64,000 nt of DNA from Laetiporus sulphureus 93-53. Taxonomy: Eukaryota > Basidiomycota > Agaricomycetes > Polyporales > Laetiporaceae. Within the stretch, counting starts at the first letter, position 1. Each line of letters starts with the position of its first letter. Below, in pieces: positions 1 to 11,459 of the stretch. Both the position numbers and the translations under genes were made by a program. The notes beneath the pieces were generated by a model. It did no database searches. It was not told the origin of the DNA and saw only the letters and a program-made list of their open reading frames with translations. The stretch lies in the NCBI RefSeq assembly GCF_001632365.1, contig NW_024468516.1:404177-468176 (forward strand). The letters run 5' to 3'.

Positions 1-474
1 TGATTTCCAAACTATTTCCATATCCAGGCTTAAGATATTTTCACCATTTTTTCATCAGGTTTCCCGTGGAAAAATAAATCTGTGCAGGCTGTGCGACGAG
101 ACCTGCCATTATAAGCGAGGGTGCTGCGCAGTCGAGGCGAACGCCGTCCAAGCTCGAATATGCCAAGTATGGCAGCGCGGGCCGACACACACGTGGGTAC
201 GAGACGCTGTCCGGTCTTGTCGGAGATGGCAAGCCGCGTGTGTACAATCAAGTCAATTACAGTCTGAGTTCTTAAGCTACCAACACGCGTCCTCGGCACA
301 CTAAACATTTACAGGTATTGCCCTATTACGATGCGACCACAAACAAAGGAAATGGAGAAAAGGAAGAAACACGATCTGAACAAATACGTACGTACGGTTG
401 ATATCAACAGTGGGCCACAGACATAGAATCACAACGTAGGGTCGGGAATCGAGCAAAGGTGCCACCACCGGCAT
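1..474. other. Flank downstream of the Zn2Cys6 regulator gene
   Basis: This stretch lies past the stop codon of the minus-strand transcription factor gene and presumably holds its 3' untranslated region. Short open frames exist on both strands, but none has a recognisable motif and I could not extend any by plausible splicing. I see no RNA gene or repeat here. Confidence 0.4.
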
Positions 475-3400
475 TCATGGGCTGATGTGCACTTCCGAAG
501 GCGAACGCGTCTGCATGCGTGGCTGAGGCACATTAAACGCACTGTCCGCCTTGTCCGGCATGAACTCCCCGGGCCGACCCTCGCCATTCCGAGATTCAGG
601 CATCGACGGCAGCGGCGAACTCCAGAACCGCGGAGTGATCAGCCCACTACCGCCGGCTCCGTACACGAAGCCATTGCTCAGTCCCTCCAACGTATTCGAC
701 GAGCCTACAGATAGCGGTATTTATGAATGACAGGCTCGCAGTAGCTCCGGTGACCACCACTCACCCGGCACAAGGACGCTGTCCCAGAAGTCCGCGCTAA
801 GGATGCTGTCCATGGACAACATGCTCATATCAATCTGGTTCGGATTCGGTGCCATCGTAGGTGGGAATGTCGACATGTCCGCGACAGGGCCCATCTCACC
901 GTTTGCGAAGAAATCAGCAAACGGGTCGTTAGGAGCCGAGGGGGTGGGTACGGGGTTGGTGCTGTGTGTAACGCTAGTCTCGGAAGGGGCGCCTTCATTG
1001 GTCATCGACGCTGCGTCGTCGTCAGGCTCAGTCTGCCCATTCACCCCGTTCGTAGTTGCAGCTGCGATGGCGGCGGAAGCACTGGCGATGTTGGGGTCGA
1101 TCCTGGCCGAAATCAAAGCGCGGAGGAAGCAGCTGTACAATGCGGGGGTATGCAATGGGCCCACAGCGACACCCTCAAAAACGTTCGCAACATCTTTGAC
1201 AAGCGCGATCGTCTTCTGCTCGTGATCGAGGAACGCCTTGAACTCCGGCCGCAGGTACTATCGCAAGCCCTCATCAGATCAATGACTCAGGTCCCAACGC
1301 CGACCATCCTCACCTTCAACAAGCTCAGCACGGCATATGAGCCCTGCACAAACAGCGAGTCCGGTGCATACTTCAAATAATCCAGCGGTCCGAACTCGTC
1401 TCGCAGCGCAGTCGTGCACGCGACCGCAGACGAATAACAGCGCGCGAAGAAGTGCCCGATGTCCATCGGAGACCGCTGCAGCGCGTTTTGCAGCCCGAAC
1501 GAGTTGATCGTGAGCATTGCATAGTGGTAGTAGAATCTGCAGCTCAATTCGGAGTACTTCCGCGCAAACTCGGTCTTCTCGGCTACACAAGGGGTTCATT
1601 TAGCGGATAAAGCGGAACGAATTTAGTTACATGACATACCGTTGGCAATCTTCCTGATTTGTAGCCACTCATGTTGCCATGCCAGGAGCTGCGTCTCCAT
1701 GGTCTTGATGACCAGAAGATAGTCGCAGTCCTCTTGAAGGCCGGAAGAGGTGCTTGCGCCAGAATAGAGGAGGTCAAGACTGCGGGTAAGAATGCGTTGC
1801 AAATCCTGTACCGAATTCCAGTGAAAATGCATGAGCCGTAAAACAAATATACTCACCGCATAACACGCAGTGTGAGCATCAGATGGCATAGCGACCTGCG
1901 ACTGACACCATTGGGGAGCATTACGGATGATGAAACTATTGAAAGGACATTTGAACATTCACAAGGGCAGAGATCGATCAAGGCCACGTACTCTTCTTTG
2001 ATTGTATAGGGTTTCCCCATCTGCGCGCTGAAACTGCGATCTAGAATGAAGCACAGGATCCACGTCCGTTCCCGATTGTGGATCTCCCTCTCTCGGGCCA
2101 ACCCCTCGTCCGAGTCCGGATTCGGAACCTCTGTCCTTCGATGAACGTTCAAATCGAGCGCCATACTGCCGGGCGCCAAGCCATAATAAAACCACCAGAC
2201 CAGGGGCAATAATAGAATGCCATAAGCGATCGAACGGATATTTAGGTCGAGACGACGTACCGAATCCCCATCCCAAGAAGCATCCACGTCCTATCCTGCT
2301 CATACCGCTCCACGGGACCACAGCCCCACAGCGTGTTCAGCAGGTATGCCTGGACGACTTCGACGGACTTGTATCCCTTCGCAGGAACATTGAACGCAAG
2401 CTTCTTCGCCAGCTCCGTCAGCCTGGGATACAGCTCCGCACGGGCGTCATAGAATCGTGACGCAATCGCACAAACTGTTGCGATCAGAGTCAACGAAAGT
2501 ATACGGTGGAAGAACAAGAGATCGCTTACTGGTAGTGAGCAAGAATGGAGAGCGCGAGCAGACCAATGCGGGGGTGTGGAAGTCGGGATCGAGGAGGCCG
2601 CAATGAATCTGAACATAGCGGTGAGTTTTGTGCCACCGTTGTTTCAAGTAAACGATTGGACTTACGTTCATGTGGTCGAAATATCTGCATTGATGATTGA
2701 ACCGTTGAATGAATTATTCCATGGCAGTGGATGCATCGTACTCACATCTTGAACAGTGCAATCACTTCTTCTGTACTCACGAAATTCAACATCTCCGGCT
2801 GGATCTGTCGCTCAATATACAATCGTCTAAGGGGTAATATGCTCATGGGTCCTGGACAAGGCTCAGCGGACAGTCGTAGGACGACGCTGAATCAAGACTC
2901 ACCAGGCTTGAAATACAAATCGCTCGCAACGCCCATCCTCGACGGTTCGGACGTACGCGTCAGCAGTGCCGTCGAGGCCAAGTCCGATTTGACTCCAGCC
3001 TGTGCACGACGATTCGCCAAACTTGCTTCTGCGAGCAGGCCAAGCGGATTTAATGAGTCGTCTGGTAATGAGGGCAGCTTGGGCGAGGATGGCGGATGGT
3101 CTGAGTGGCGGCGATGATGCTGTTTCGGCGATCCTGGCGGGGTAGCAAGAAGAGGATGTGTCTCTCCGGACGGTGGAGGTTGGCCGGGCGGCGAGGGTGA
3201 TCGCGAGGGCCCTTCGGATGGTGGAGCACCGAGCGAGCGGAAGATAGTGTCTAGTGTACGCTCCATCTTCCGCAGGGAGCGTGTAAGGATTTCATGCTTT
3301 CTAAATCGACATTGAGTCTTTGAATGCAAAGCCATACGAGAAACATCTTACTTTGTTGAGCGCTTTCCCCGATTTGACTCCTCAAATATACATTCATGAT

Positions 3401-4013
3401 GCCCAGCCTGACACCTCTTACATGGCGGCCCGTTCTCGGCCCCTACACACTTCATTTTGAGTCGTCGACAGACCGTGCAGGCTCTATGGACATAATCAGA
3501 ACCATCCATGCGGACAGAGCGATGATCGCACCTGGAGCCACGTGTAGGCTTCGCCTTGGGAGCTTCATCACCTTTCTCAGCAGCCGGACTCTGTCCCTCC
3601 TCTCCGTCGTCGTCTTTACGAGACTTCTTTCGTCCATCACCAGTTTGCTGTCGAGGAGAGGCGGGCCGCTTGCCGTTAGTGTTCACGCTGGAAGGGCCCG
3701 AGACAGCAGCATGGTCATTAGGGGGCGTCGTCATTGCCTCAGATGCCTGAGAAGAGGGTGAAGACAGATTTGCGGGTAATGGTATATGGGTGCCAGGTAG
3801 ATGCTGCTGGGATTGCTGGTATGAGTAATACTGGGAGGGGTACATCGACAGGGCAGGGTCAATTGGGATGGAGGACGATGACGAGGGGGAGGGTACAGCT
3901 TGGTTCATTTGCTGCTCGCGTGCACGACGGCTTATGGAGGTAGAAGGGTAAGGGCTTTGCTGCTGTTGCCCCGGAGGCACATAGTACCCCGGATAGTTTG
4001 AGGGCGCAGACAT
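475..4013 (-). CDS. Zn2Cys6 fungal-specific transcription factor
   Basis: Predicted nuclear DNA-binding regulator. Exon 1 (4013-3352) encodes a Gln/Ser/Pro-rich N-terminus and a binuclear cluster at about residues 179-208 with spacing C-x2-C-x6-C-x8-C-x2-C-x6-C, followed by a basic stretch (ESNRGKRSTKK). A 51-nt intron (3301-3351) leads to the linker and dimerisation-helix region (HEILTRSLRKMERTLDTIF). Further exons carry the fungal middle homology region (FHTPALVCSRSPFLL, KGYKSVEVVQAYLLNTLWG, DRTWMLLGMGIRMATDLNVH). The last two introns (1258-1313 and about 709-759) splice in frame to the C-terminus ending HISP. The start is the first ATG of the exon that holds the zinc cluster. The KKHEILTRSLRKME linker resembles basidiomycete regulators related to War1/Leu3/PrtT, but I cannot assign the target pathway. 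The splice sites of the middle exons are less certain than the ends. Confidence 0.85.
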
Positions 4014-4687
4014 GGCGGAGAGGCTAGCACGTGAGGATGAGCAATGCTAAACAGTGCTTGGCACGCTTTGAATGCAAAGCAATTAAATTCGCGCGTGATC
4101 AGTGTACTGTAAAGGAGGGAGGAGGGGCGGGTTGGATACGTACCGGAACGAGCACTTTGTTCCAGGGGATAAGGGATGAAGAAAGTTGGGGTAAGACCGG
4201 CGACGGAGGTGGGGGTTCGCAGCTGAGATCTGACCGCCTAGTTTGGATATGCCACAGTGCAATTGCTGGGAGATCGGGAGGAAAATGATTTTCGGCCGAC
4301 CGAGAGACGGTCAACCACGACTCGCCAAGTGCGGGGATGAGAGTAACAACGACGATGTCACTGGAGAGAGACAGGCGAGGAGAAGAGGGAACGAGCAGGT
4401 AATGGTGGATGATGGAGGGAGGAGAAAGGCATGAGCAGGGACGAGCGATGGAGTGAAGCCCATGTCTAACTCCGAGTGTGGCCTTCTTGCAGTGCGCCCA
4501 CAGGCGCCTATGGGCGCCTCATGACCAGCGTTCCCACGTGGTTTCCCGTAAGTGGCTAATCCAGAGCAGTCGCTCCCAAATCGCTGCGCTCAATTACTAA
4601 TTCTCCCTTTCGCACGAATCGCAGTCTCGTAATTTACAAAGGAACAGACACCGCCGGTGGTACTTCTCGAACTGAAGACAGCCCTAT
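4014..4687. other. Upstream region of the regulator gene
   Basis: Likely 5' untranslated region and promoter of the Zn2Cys6 gene. It contains two CACGTG boxes, at 4028-4033 (about 15 bp before the start codon) and 4535-4540, and the GC-rich inverted repeat at 4494-4517. No open frame here shows a recognisable protein motif. Confidence 0.4.
4494..4517. repeat. GC-rich perfect inverted repeat (hairpin)
   Basis: Seven-base arms GCGCCCA (4494-4500) and TGGGCGC (4511-4517) flank a 10-nt spacer that itself contains the palindrome GGCGCC. It lies about 480 bp upstream of the regulator's start. It could be a dimeric regulator site or a cruciform-prone element; function unknown. Confidence 0.6.
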
Positions 4688-5650
4688 TCAGCACCACGAC
4701 CTTGCGGGTCGTTCCGTGAGGCGGTGTGCCATGACGGCGACTGCGGTCCGAACTCTCGCTTGCGGCGTAGCATTGGTCATGGATTGACGCTGCGCTTGCA
4801 GTGACACTGCTGCATTCGAATCGGAGTCGTCAACACGGCGTGAAACACTACATGCGTTAGTTGTCTTCACCTGTCACATCACTCGATTGCCAATTCACCT
4901 TTATACTCAGGCATAGCCGTCGAGCTGCCTATGCGAGGAGAGATCCTGATGGATTTGCCAGAAATGTCAGCCAGTCCAATCGCGGCGTTTGGTACGTATA
5001 CAGCGACAGGTCGACTTCGTAGAATGATAGGCTCTGACATTTAGCCTAACATCTCGTGGGAGGTTTATCACTGATCGTATGCTGTGGACTGGATTGACCC
5101 ATTGCGCGAACGCTGCTCCGCGTGTTGGCAGATTATCGAGGATTATCATCGTGTCGCAGAGTAGCATGTCCCTTCTGACAGGTCCCATGGCCATTACTCT
5201 CAGTGTGCCTGTTCCTGCTCGAAGACATCATCAGCATACACCGAAACTCTTGTGAGCAAAACACACACCACGTCATTCGCTGCATATGTTGCAAATTCTG
5301 TATTCTTGTTGACGAAGATTGTATTTGTATCATCGATGAAGACAGTGCCCATGCCACCAATGTGTTCGATTTCGAGTCCTGCGTATGATAGTATACATTT
5401 CCCGTGGACACCATCTGAGTAGCTCACGCGTACGTTCAAGCTGCATTACAGATAACCAAGGTCACGATGCAGCACCGGAATCAAACTTCGACTCCAAACA
5501 CCGTGCATACTTCGACGAAGCGATTGAAATAAGGCGTTGAATGCCAGTGAAGACAATGAGAGTGTGCTGATATAGCTCAGAGTTACTTAGTAGGTTTTTT
5601 GCTCGACTGAATGGGCCTGCAGCGCGACCGAAACGTTGTGGCCAACGCAC
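4688..5650 (-). other. Possible orphan multi-exon gene or gene remnant
   Basis: Several minus-strand open frames line up but I recognise no family. The most protein-like piece (5439-5200) contains VSYSDGVHGKCILSYAGLEI and a segment with TVFIDDTNTIFVNKNTEF. It can be joined in frame to an upstream piece (5650-5466, with SELYQHTLIVFTGIQRLI) through a possible intron at about 5441-5465, although the donor (GTGACC) is weak. A further piece (5194-4967, with MLLCDTMIILDNLPTRGAAF) lies downstream beyond a stop. No convincing ATG start is visible and the putative 5' end runs close to CDC4. It may be a decayed gene, a lineage-specific gene or chance open frames. Confidence 0.25.
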
Positions 5651-5807
5651 TGCTACAAGTGATTAGCGCCTGCGGAGAGACCGAGAAATTGAGAGTCCGC
5701 CGAGCGCGCTTTTGCCAGGTCCTGACGCGGTTCCAGTTAACGTCCCTCGCAAGCTTCCTCCTAGCCACCAGCTCAGGCCTGGTGCCCCCTCCCTCCACTT
5801 ATCCACC

Positions 5808-8618
5808 ATGTCGTCCCACCACCGGCCGTACATCCAGCTTGCGCCCTCAATCAACACCACCACGTACGTGATACATTCATTCTTGCCCTTTGCGTCGTCT
5901 GACTCTCTCTCGCAGCGTGGTGACAACAACCACCACGACCACAACATACGCGCCCATCCCGCTGCCACCACTCCCTGCCCCATCGTCCCCCAAAGACTCT
6001 AAGGTATATCCATTGTTGAATGCGCACCTTCCGCGGTCGCTTCGCCAATTTCAGCTCGAGTTCCCAGGCGGATCAAGAGCAACGTTCCGCGATGGCGAAA
6101 CAGGCGAGGAGGAGATGCAAGAGGAGGAGGAGCCCGCAAGCGGTCTAGGTTGGCGGATGCTGAGACGCGATGAGGACGTCGAGGGGCAGCAAGAGGTCGG
6201 CCTGGCGGAGGCGATTGAACGGTATGGGCGTAAGAGGTCGTTGGTGAACGAAAACATGATGGAAGGCATCGAGTCCATCCCCGGGTTCATCCCCAGCACA
6301 CCACCGCGCAAGAGGTCGAAGCCGGCTGCTATATCCACTATTCCACCAATCAATGCAGCAGCGCCGCCCTCCCCGCTTCCCTCTCCTCATGGCTCACCAC
6401 GACCCGAGAGCATCTGGCCATCAGCCCCGCCGAGTGGGCACTCGTCCCCTCAACCACAAGAGGCGCCCATCCAGCCTGATGTCTCGCTTGCTGCTCTGCT
6501 CTCCCTCCCCGCACTGTTGCAGCACTACTCTAGCCTCCCTCCTCAGCTGCAATCCCACGTCTTGCTCACATTCTTGCGTCACTCACCATTGTCCGTGCTG
6601 CGAACCCTTCACTCTATCTTGACGCCCACACTTGCGCGAGACTTTCTCACTCTCCTCCCTCCAGAACTTGTCTCGCATGTCTTGAGCTTCCTTTCATTCT
6701 CGGACCTTGCCCGGGCCTCGCGTGTGTCCAAAGCCTGGCGTGCCATCATCGATTCGGATCCTGTACTTTGGCGCGATCTTCTCAAGGGAACGAAGATCTG
6801 GTTTGGACGAGGTTCCGAGATCGCGTTTGCCGACGCCATCTTCGCCCGACGGCGGCATCAGAGGTTGCCTCCACCCGGCGCGCTGCCTTTGCCCCATCCT
6901 TACAAGATCTTGTTCAAGTCACGACACCTCACGCGTACGCGCTGGGTGCATAATCAGAACCCAAAGCGCCTTACTTTCACTGCCCATGGTCGTTCGGTTG
7001 TGACATGCCTTATCTTCTCGCACGGGCGGATTATTTCTGCGTCCGATGACCACTCGATACGCGTCTTTTCTCCAGTCACCGGCGAGCTACTCCGACAATT
7101 GACAGGGCACGAAGGCGGCGTGTGGGCACTAGCAGCGACGAAGAACACCCTGGTCAGCGGGTCCACAGACCGCACAGTCCGGATCTGGAACCTCGCGTCT
7201 GGTCGCTGCACACATGTGTTTGGAGGCCATACGAGCACCGTCCGATGTCTCGCGATCGTCAAACCGGAATTGGTAGACGTTGAGCACGAGGGTGGTGTTA
7301 TAACTCAGGAGAGATGGCCAAAACGGCCGCTGATCGTCACCGGCAGTAGGGACCATTCGCTTCGGGTGTGGGCATTACCCCGATCTGCCGATAACGAGTA
7401 CAGGTATTTCGGCGCGGACGAACACGATGTGGACCCATCAGAGGTAAGGCTGCATTCACTATCAGATGCTGTCAGGCGTGCTGACCAGGGAAGGTGTGGA
7501 AAAAGGAGGACGCCGAGGACAATCCGTATCACAAGCTGCACCTCCAAGGTCATGATCACGCAGTTCGTGCCCTTGCAGCACGCGGCCGGACACTTGTGTC
7601 AGGAAGCTATGATTGCACGGTAAGGATATGGGACATCATCACTGGGCAATGCAAGTATGTCCTCTATGGACACACACAAAAAGGTGCGACATGGTGCACA
7701 TCTATCGTCATCAGTATATCTGACTTTACCACTGCAGTGTACAGCGTGGTGCTCGACCTGAACCGGAAGATTGCATGCTCGGGGTCCATGGATAGTACTG
7801 TCCGGGTGTGGAATCTGCGCACTGGGCAATGTCAACACGTACTGACTGGACACACGTCCCTCGTCGGTCTCCTTGGTCTCTCACCGTCATACCTAGTCTC
7901 TGCTGCAGCCGATTCAACGCTCCGAGTATGGGACCCAGACACCGGCGAGCATCATCACACGCTTGCGGCACACAACGGCGCGATCACGTGTTTCCAGCAC
8001 GATGAGTTCAAAGTGCTCAGTGGCAGCGATGGCACGCTCAAGATGTGGGACATTCGCGACGGGTCGCAGGTGCGGGACCTGCTCACGGGCATTGTGGGCG
8101 TGTGGCAGGTCGTGTTCGAGGGCCGGTGGTGCGTCGCGGCGAGCAACCGTATGGACGCGACCGTCCTGGACGTGTGGGACTTTGCGGAAGAGGAGGGCGA
8201 CGAAGAGTGGATCGGCGAGCCGCCGGGTGGGATATACGACGAGGACACGGAATACGAAGAGGACGATGATGCGATCGAACAGGCGGAGGTGGACGCAATG
8301 GACCAGGACCTGGACGCCACCATGGGCTCGGACATGGACGATGCGGAGCTGGACGACCACGGGCTGGAGGACTCAGAGGACGACCGACTCGTGACCTGGC
8401 TTCATACACCAACGGATATGGATGAGCATATGATGCCGGAAGCGGGGAGCTCGAGATATGGGATTGGCCGTAGTCGGAGCCACTCGTTAGATTCAGGGCC
8501 GTCGGCTTTATTCCATAACGATGGTGTGGGGCCATCATCTCTCATGCGGTTCCCTCCATCGAACGATGAGACACCAACACGGCCGCGCGTACGCGATATG
8601 GGCTCTCACCTGCGGTGA
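5808..8618 (+). CDS. CDC4: F-box/WD40 protein, Cdc4-type SCF substrate receptor
   Basis: Expected to be the substrate-recognition subunit of an SCF ubiquitin ligase, binding Skp1 through its F-box and phosphorylated substrates through its propeller. My model has four exons (5808-5863, 5916-7443, 7494-7683, 7738-8618), giving about 884 residues. The F-box (LPPELVSHVLSFLSFSDLAR) lies at about residues 265-310. A Cdc4-like linker (HPYKILFKSRHLTRTRW) then leads to WD40 repeats from about residue 370, with blades ending IRVF, VRIW, LRVW, VRIW, VRVW, LRVW, LKMW and LDVW. The N-terminus is Pro/Ser-rich with predicted basic nuclear-localisation patches, and the C-terminus is very acidic. The start ATG lies in a CCACC context and its exon splices in frame. 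A Met30-like receptor is the main alternative; the linker and F-box placement favour Cdc4. Confidence 0.88.
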
Positions 8619-9432
8619 CGATTGGCACCTCCTTTCCATTCCTGCCGCACGTAGTGGCTGGGCGTCAAGCAGCAGTCTGACTGCATACATTCACTTTCTG
8701 GCCACAGTACATGTCCTTACGTGTTGTCCTCCGTATGTTATGTCCACCGGATTGTTCGCATATGCGGTAACCCCCCTCTCTCCCTCGTCCGTTTCTATTC
8801 CATACAAACTTAATATTTAGGTATTGGGACCATTAGCATGTTCGTTGTAGACATCGCAGTTATCAAAGTGTATGTAAGGACATAATGCATCGGCATGATA
8901 CCGCCAATGAACTTCATACTGCCGACAGGCGGATTGGTTGCGGATGCGAACACTACACTTGCCAAATTCGGTATGTCTCGGTCGTGTCATTCAAGGTGGC
9001 CACCGGTGTGCAGGAGAGGCCCTCGTTGAGTCGCAATATCCGGCACTAGCCTTCATAAACATCCGCAAGATAGCAAGCCATACTCAGAGAACCCAAGCGT
9101 ACTGATGGGGTTCCTCACATAATTTGGGTACTGGAAGCCCAGTGACCATGCGAATTACAGGGCCCCATGTAGACAGCGGTGTTTACTGACCGAGGCTTCA
9201 TTCATTTCGTGTCTAAATCAATATGACCATCATATTGGGGAGTCACGCCTTCAGCTATCTAGAGCAATACTTGATATTGATCCGGGCTCAATCACGCCAA
9301 AATGCAAGCCGCATTCGCGTAAATGATCTCGCCACTTTTCATGACCGGCACAGCAAAGTACAAGGAGCCAACCGTTGGAATATTGTCATCAAAGTGAAAA
9401 GCACAGGCTGATATGCGATCTCTGGGGAAGCC
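8619..9432. other. Convergent intergenic region, CDC4 to cyclophilin
   Basis: About 0.8 kb between two converging genes, long for this window. It should hold both 3' ends. I see only short, motif-free open frames (for example 9223-9411, plus strand), no tRNA-like B box and no repeat. Confidence 0.4.
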
Positions 9433-10206
9433 TCATACGACACGGGCCTTGTGGATTTTCACATCTTCGCGTGGCCTGCAACGTAAACGAGGCATGAGCA
9501 ACAACCTCTCGAGGATATTACTTTCGGTGTCTACTCACCTATCTTGAGCATCAGTGGCAACCGCACCCAGTCTCTGCAACACCCTCATCCCTGAGCTAAC
9601 GCGTCCAAAGATGGTATGCTTGTTGTCCAGGTACGGCGTTGGTGCAAGCGTCAGGAAGAACTGAGAGCCTAGTGAACAGTTCAGGGTCCAGCGCACGCAG
9701 GATTATGCGACGCAAACTGGTTCAGCGGAAGTACTCACCGTTTGTGTTGGGACCCGAATTGGCCATTGCAAGAATCCCCGCTCCTGTGAATCGCAGCTCG
9801 GGATGGATCTCATCTTCGCTGGTTTAGCACGTAAATTTTTACATGTGTGCGCGAAGAATAGCAATCGCACAATTTTTGCCCGTATATGCTGGTTCCACCT
9901 CGTCCCGTACCCGTAGGGTCTCCTCCTTGCACCATGAAGTCCTACGGGCATACCAGCACACGTCAGCACCAGTTCTAGTGTAAACTCTGTTGGCTCACGG
10001 CAATTATACGGTGGAATACCAGACCATTGTAGTATCCCCGCTTTGCCAATTCAGCGAAGTTCTTGCACGTCTAAGCACTCAAGGTTGGCGACATGAGCCG
10101 AGATGCGCGCTAGATTGTAGGTTCAAGAGCTTACTTTAGGAGCGTGGTTCCAGTAGAGCTCCAATTGAATGTCGCCCATGCTCGTCTCGAGTACAACGGA
10201 TTCCAT
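9433..10206 (-). CDS. PPIL1: PPIL1-type cyclophilin (peptidyl-prolyl cis-trans isomerase)
   Basis: A small single-domain cyclophilin of about 160 residues. The family catalyses prolyl isomerisation, and PPIL1 relatives associate with the spliceosome. The protein starts [20 protein letters not shown] and continues through [56 protein letters not shown] and [11 protein letters not shown], ending KIHKARVV. The catalytic-site signatures ([16 protein letters not shown]) are intact. About five short introns interrupt it. The absence of a signal peptide or extra domain, and the short N-terminus, favour PPIL1 over ER or mitochondrial cyclophilins. It shares a 191-bp divergent promoter with DTD1. Confidence 0.92.
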
Positions 10207-10397
10207 GATGGTAACTTGTTCTCGGTGGGTGGGTAGGACAGGTGCAGGCGGGTGGTGGCGGTCACGGTGCAAGAGAACGATCACGATGGGCGTCTGCTTC
10301 GAACAGATGATGTGGCCACAATGATCGAGATCCCGTGAGATCGGCTCTTTCGCGACCGCCATCTTGAAATTCGGAGACTCTCGGCAAATCGAGTATC
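10207..10397. promoter_or_regulatory. Divergent promoter, cyclophilin / DTD1
   Basis: 191 bp separate the two start codons, so both promoters and 5' leaders must lie here or overlap. I see no clear TATA box. Regulatory function is inferred from gene arrangement only. Confidence 0.55.
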
Positions 10398-11402
10398 ATG
10401 CGGGCGGTCGTGCAGCGCGTAAGATCTGCGTCAGTGACAGGTAGTTGCATCTTTTTCGATTAATGAATTGCATGCTGATCGTCGTAGTTGATAGTGAGGT
10501 TATCTCGTCAATCTCTCGAGGCTTAATGGTCCTCGTAGGGATTGGGAAAGGTCAATTCCGTTCAGTATCAGCTATTTACTTCAGCTGACCATCTACACAG
10601 AACAGACGACACTCCTGTCGATGTCGAAAACGTAGCAAAGAAAATGTGAGAGCGGACTTGTCCCTTCGGTCTCGGAGATCTGAACTATCGTCCAAGTCTC
10701 AACCTGCGAATTTTCGACGATGGATCTGGAGCGATGTGGAAGAAGAGTGTGAAGGACATTGATGGCGAAGTGCTTTGTGTCTCCCAGTTCACACTGCTCG
10801 CGAACACCACGAAGGGAAACAAGCCAGACTTCCACCGTGCAATGGTATGAGCCTGAATTTCTTGCTAAACTTCAAAGTATATCATGACGCTGACTTTCCT
10901 ACTCCGCGCATGCAGACCGCCGAGTCTAGCCGACAAATGTACACCTCTTTTCTAGAGAGGATTTCAAGCATGTACAAACCCGAGAAGATCAAAGGTACGC
11001 TATTATTTGACCGACGCCTACGCCTACTCACTCCGAACGAAGATGGACGGTTTGGCGCGATGATGAGCGTGAGTCTCGTCAACGAGGTGAGCTTCCGTCT
11101 GGCACACTTGCCATTGTGCCGGTCCCGCAACTGACGAATTTTGCATCTTTCCTCACTCAATCCAGGGCCCCGTCACCCTCACGCTGGACTCGCGAAAATT
11201 TGAGTATGTGGACCAACCTCCCAGCGGGTCCGGAAGTGGCGCAAGAACTTTTCTCACTCCCAAGGCAGCTCCAAGCGGCGAAAGAGTGCCGGAGAATGCA
11301 ACGAGAGCAGAAAGCTACAGCCACCTTTCTGAAGAATCAGAATCGATAGAGTCGACAGAATCAGAATCGTCAGAATTCACGGAATCGAGCATACCTGAGT
11401 AG
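10398..11402 (+). CDS. DTD1: D-aminoacyl-tRNA deacylase
   Basis: DTD hydrolyses D-amino acids (and misacylated glycine) from tRNA. The first exon reads [14 protein letters not shown] and splices in frame through short introns to [53 protein letters not shown], then [27 protein letters not shown] and [20 protein letters not shown]. The two family active-site signatures, SQFTL and NEGPVT, are present. The protein ends in a Ser/Glu-rich tail beyond the usual DTD length (about 11330-11399). At least six introns are needed. The start is fixed because family homology begins at this Met. It faces the cyclophilin gene across a 191-bp divergent promoter. Confidence 0.93.
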
Positions 11403-11459
11403 TGGATATAAGTAGATAACTACACGAGCCAGCTGTAAAGAATAATGTACATATATTCA

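Noticed and set aside
2141..2158. GTTCAAATC resembling a tRNA B box
   Set aside because: It is the antisense of the conserved ATDLNVH coding motif of the Zn2Cys6 regulator; no matching A box or cloverleaf is present. No convincing tRNA was found anywhere in the window.
5203..5388. Cys-rich plus-strand frame resembling a small secreted peptide
   Set aside because: No signal peptide, and the Cys codons arise as the complement of the better-supported minus-strand frame.
10360..10380. CAAGATGGCGG motif (YY1-like) in the cyclophilin/DTD1 promoter
   Set aside because: YY1 is an animal factor; I know of no fungal protein for this site, and a match of this size is likely by chance.
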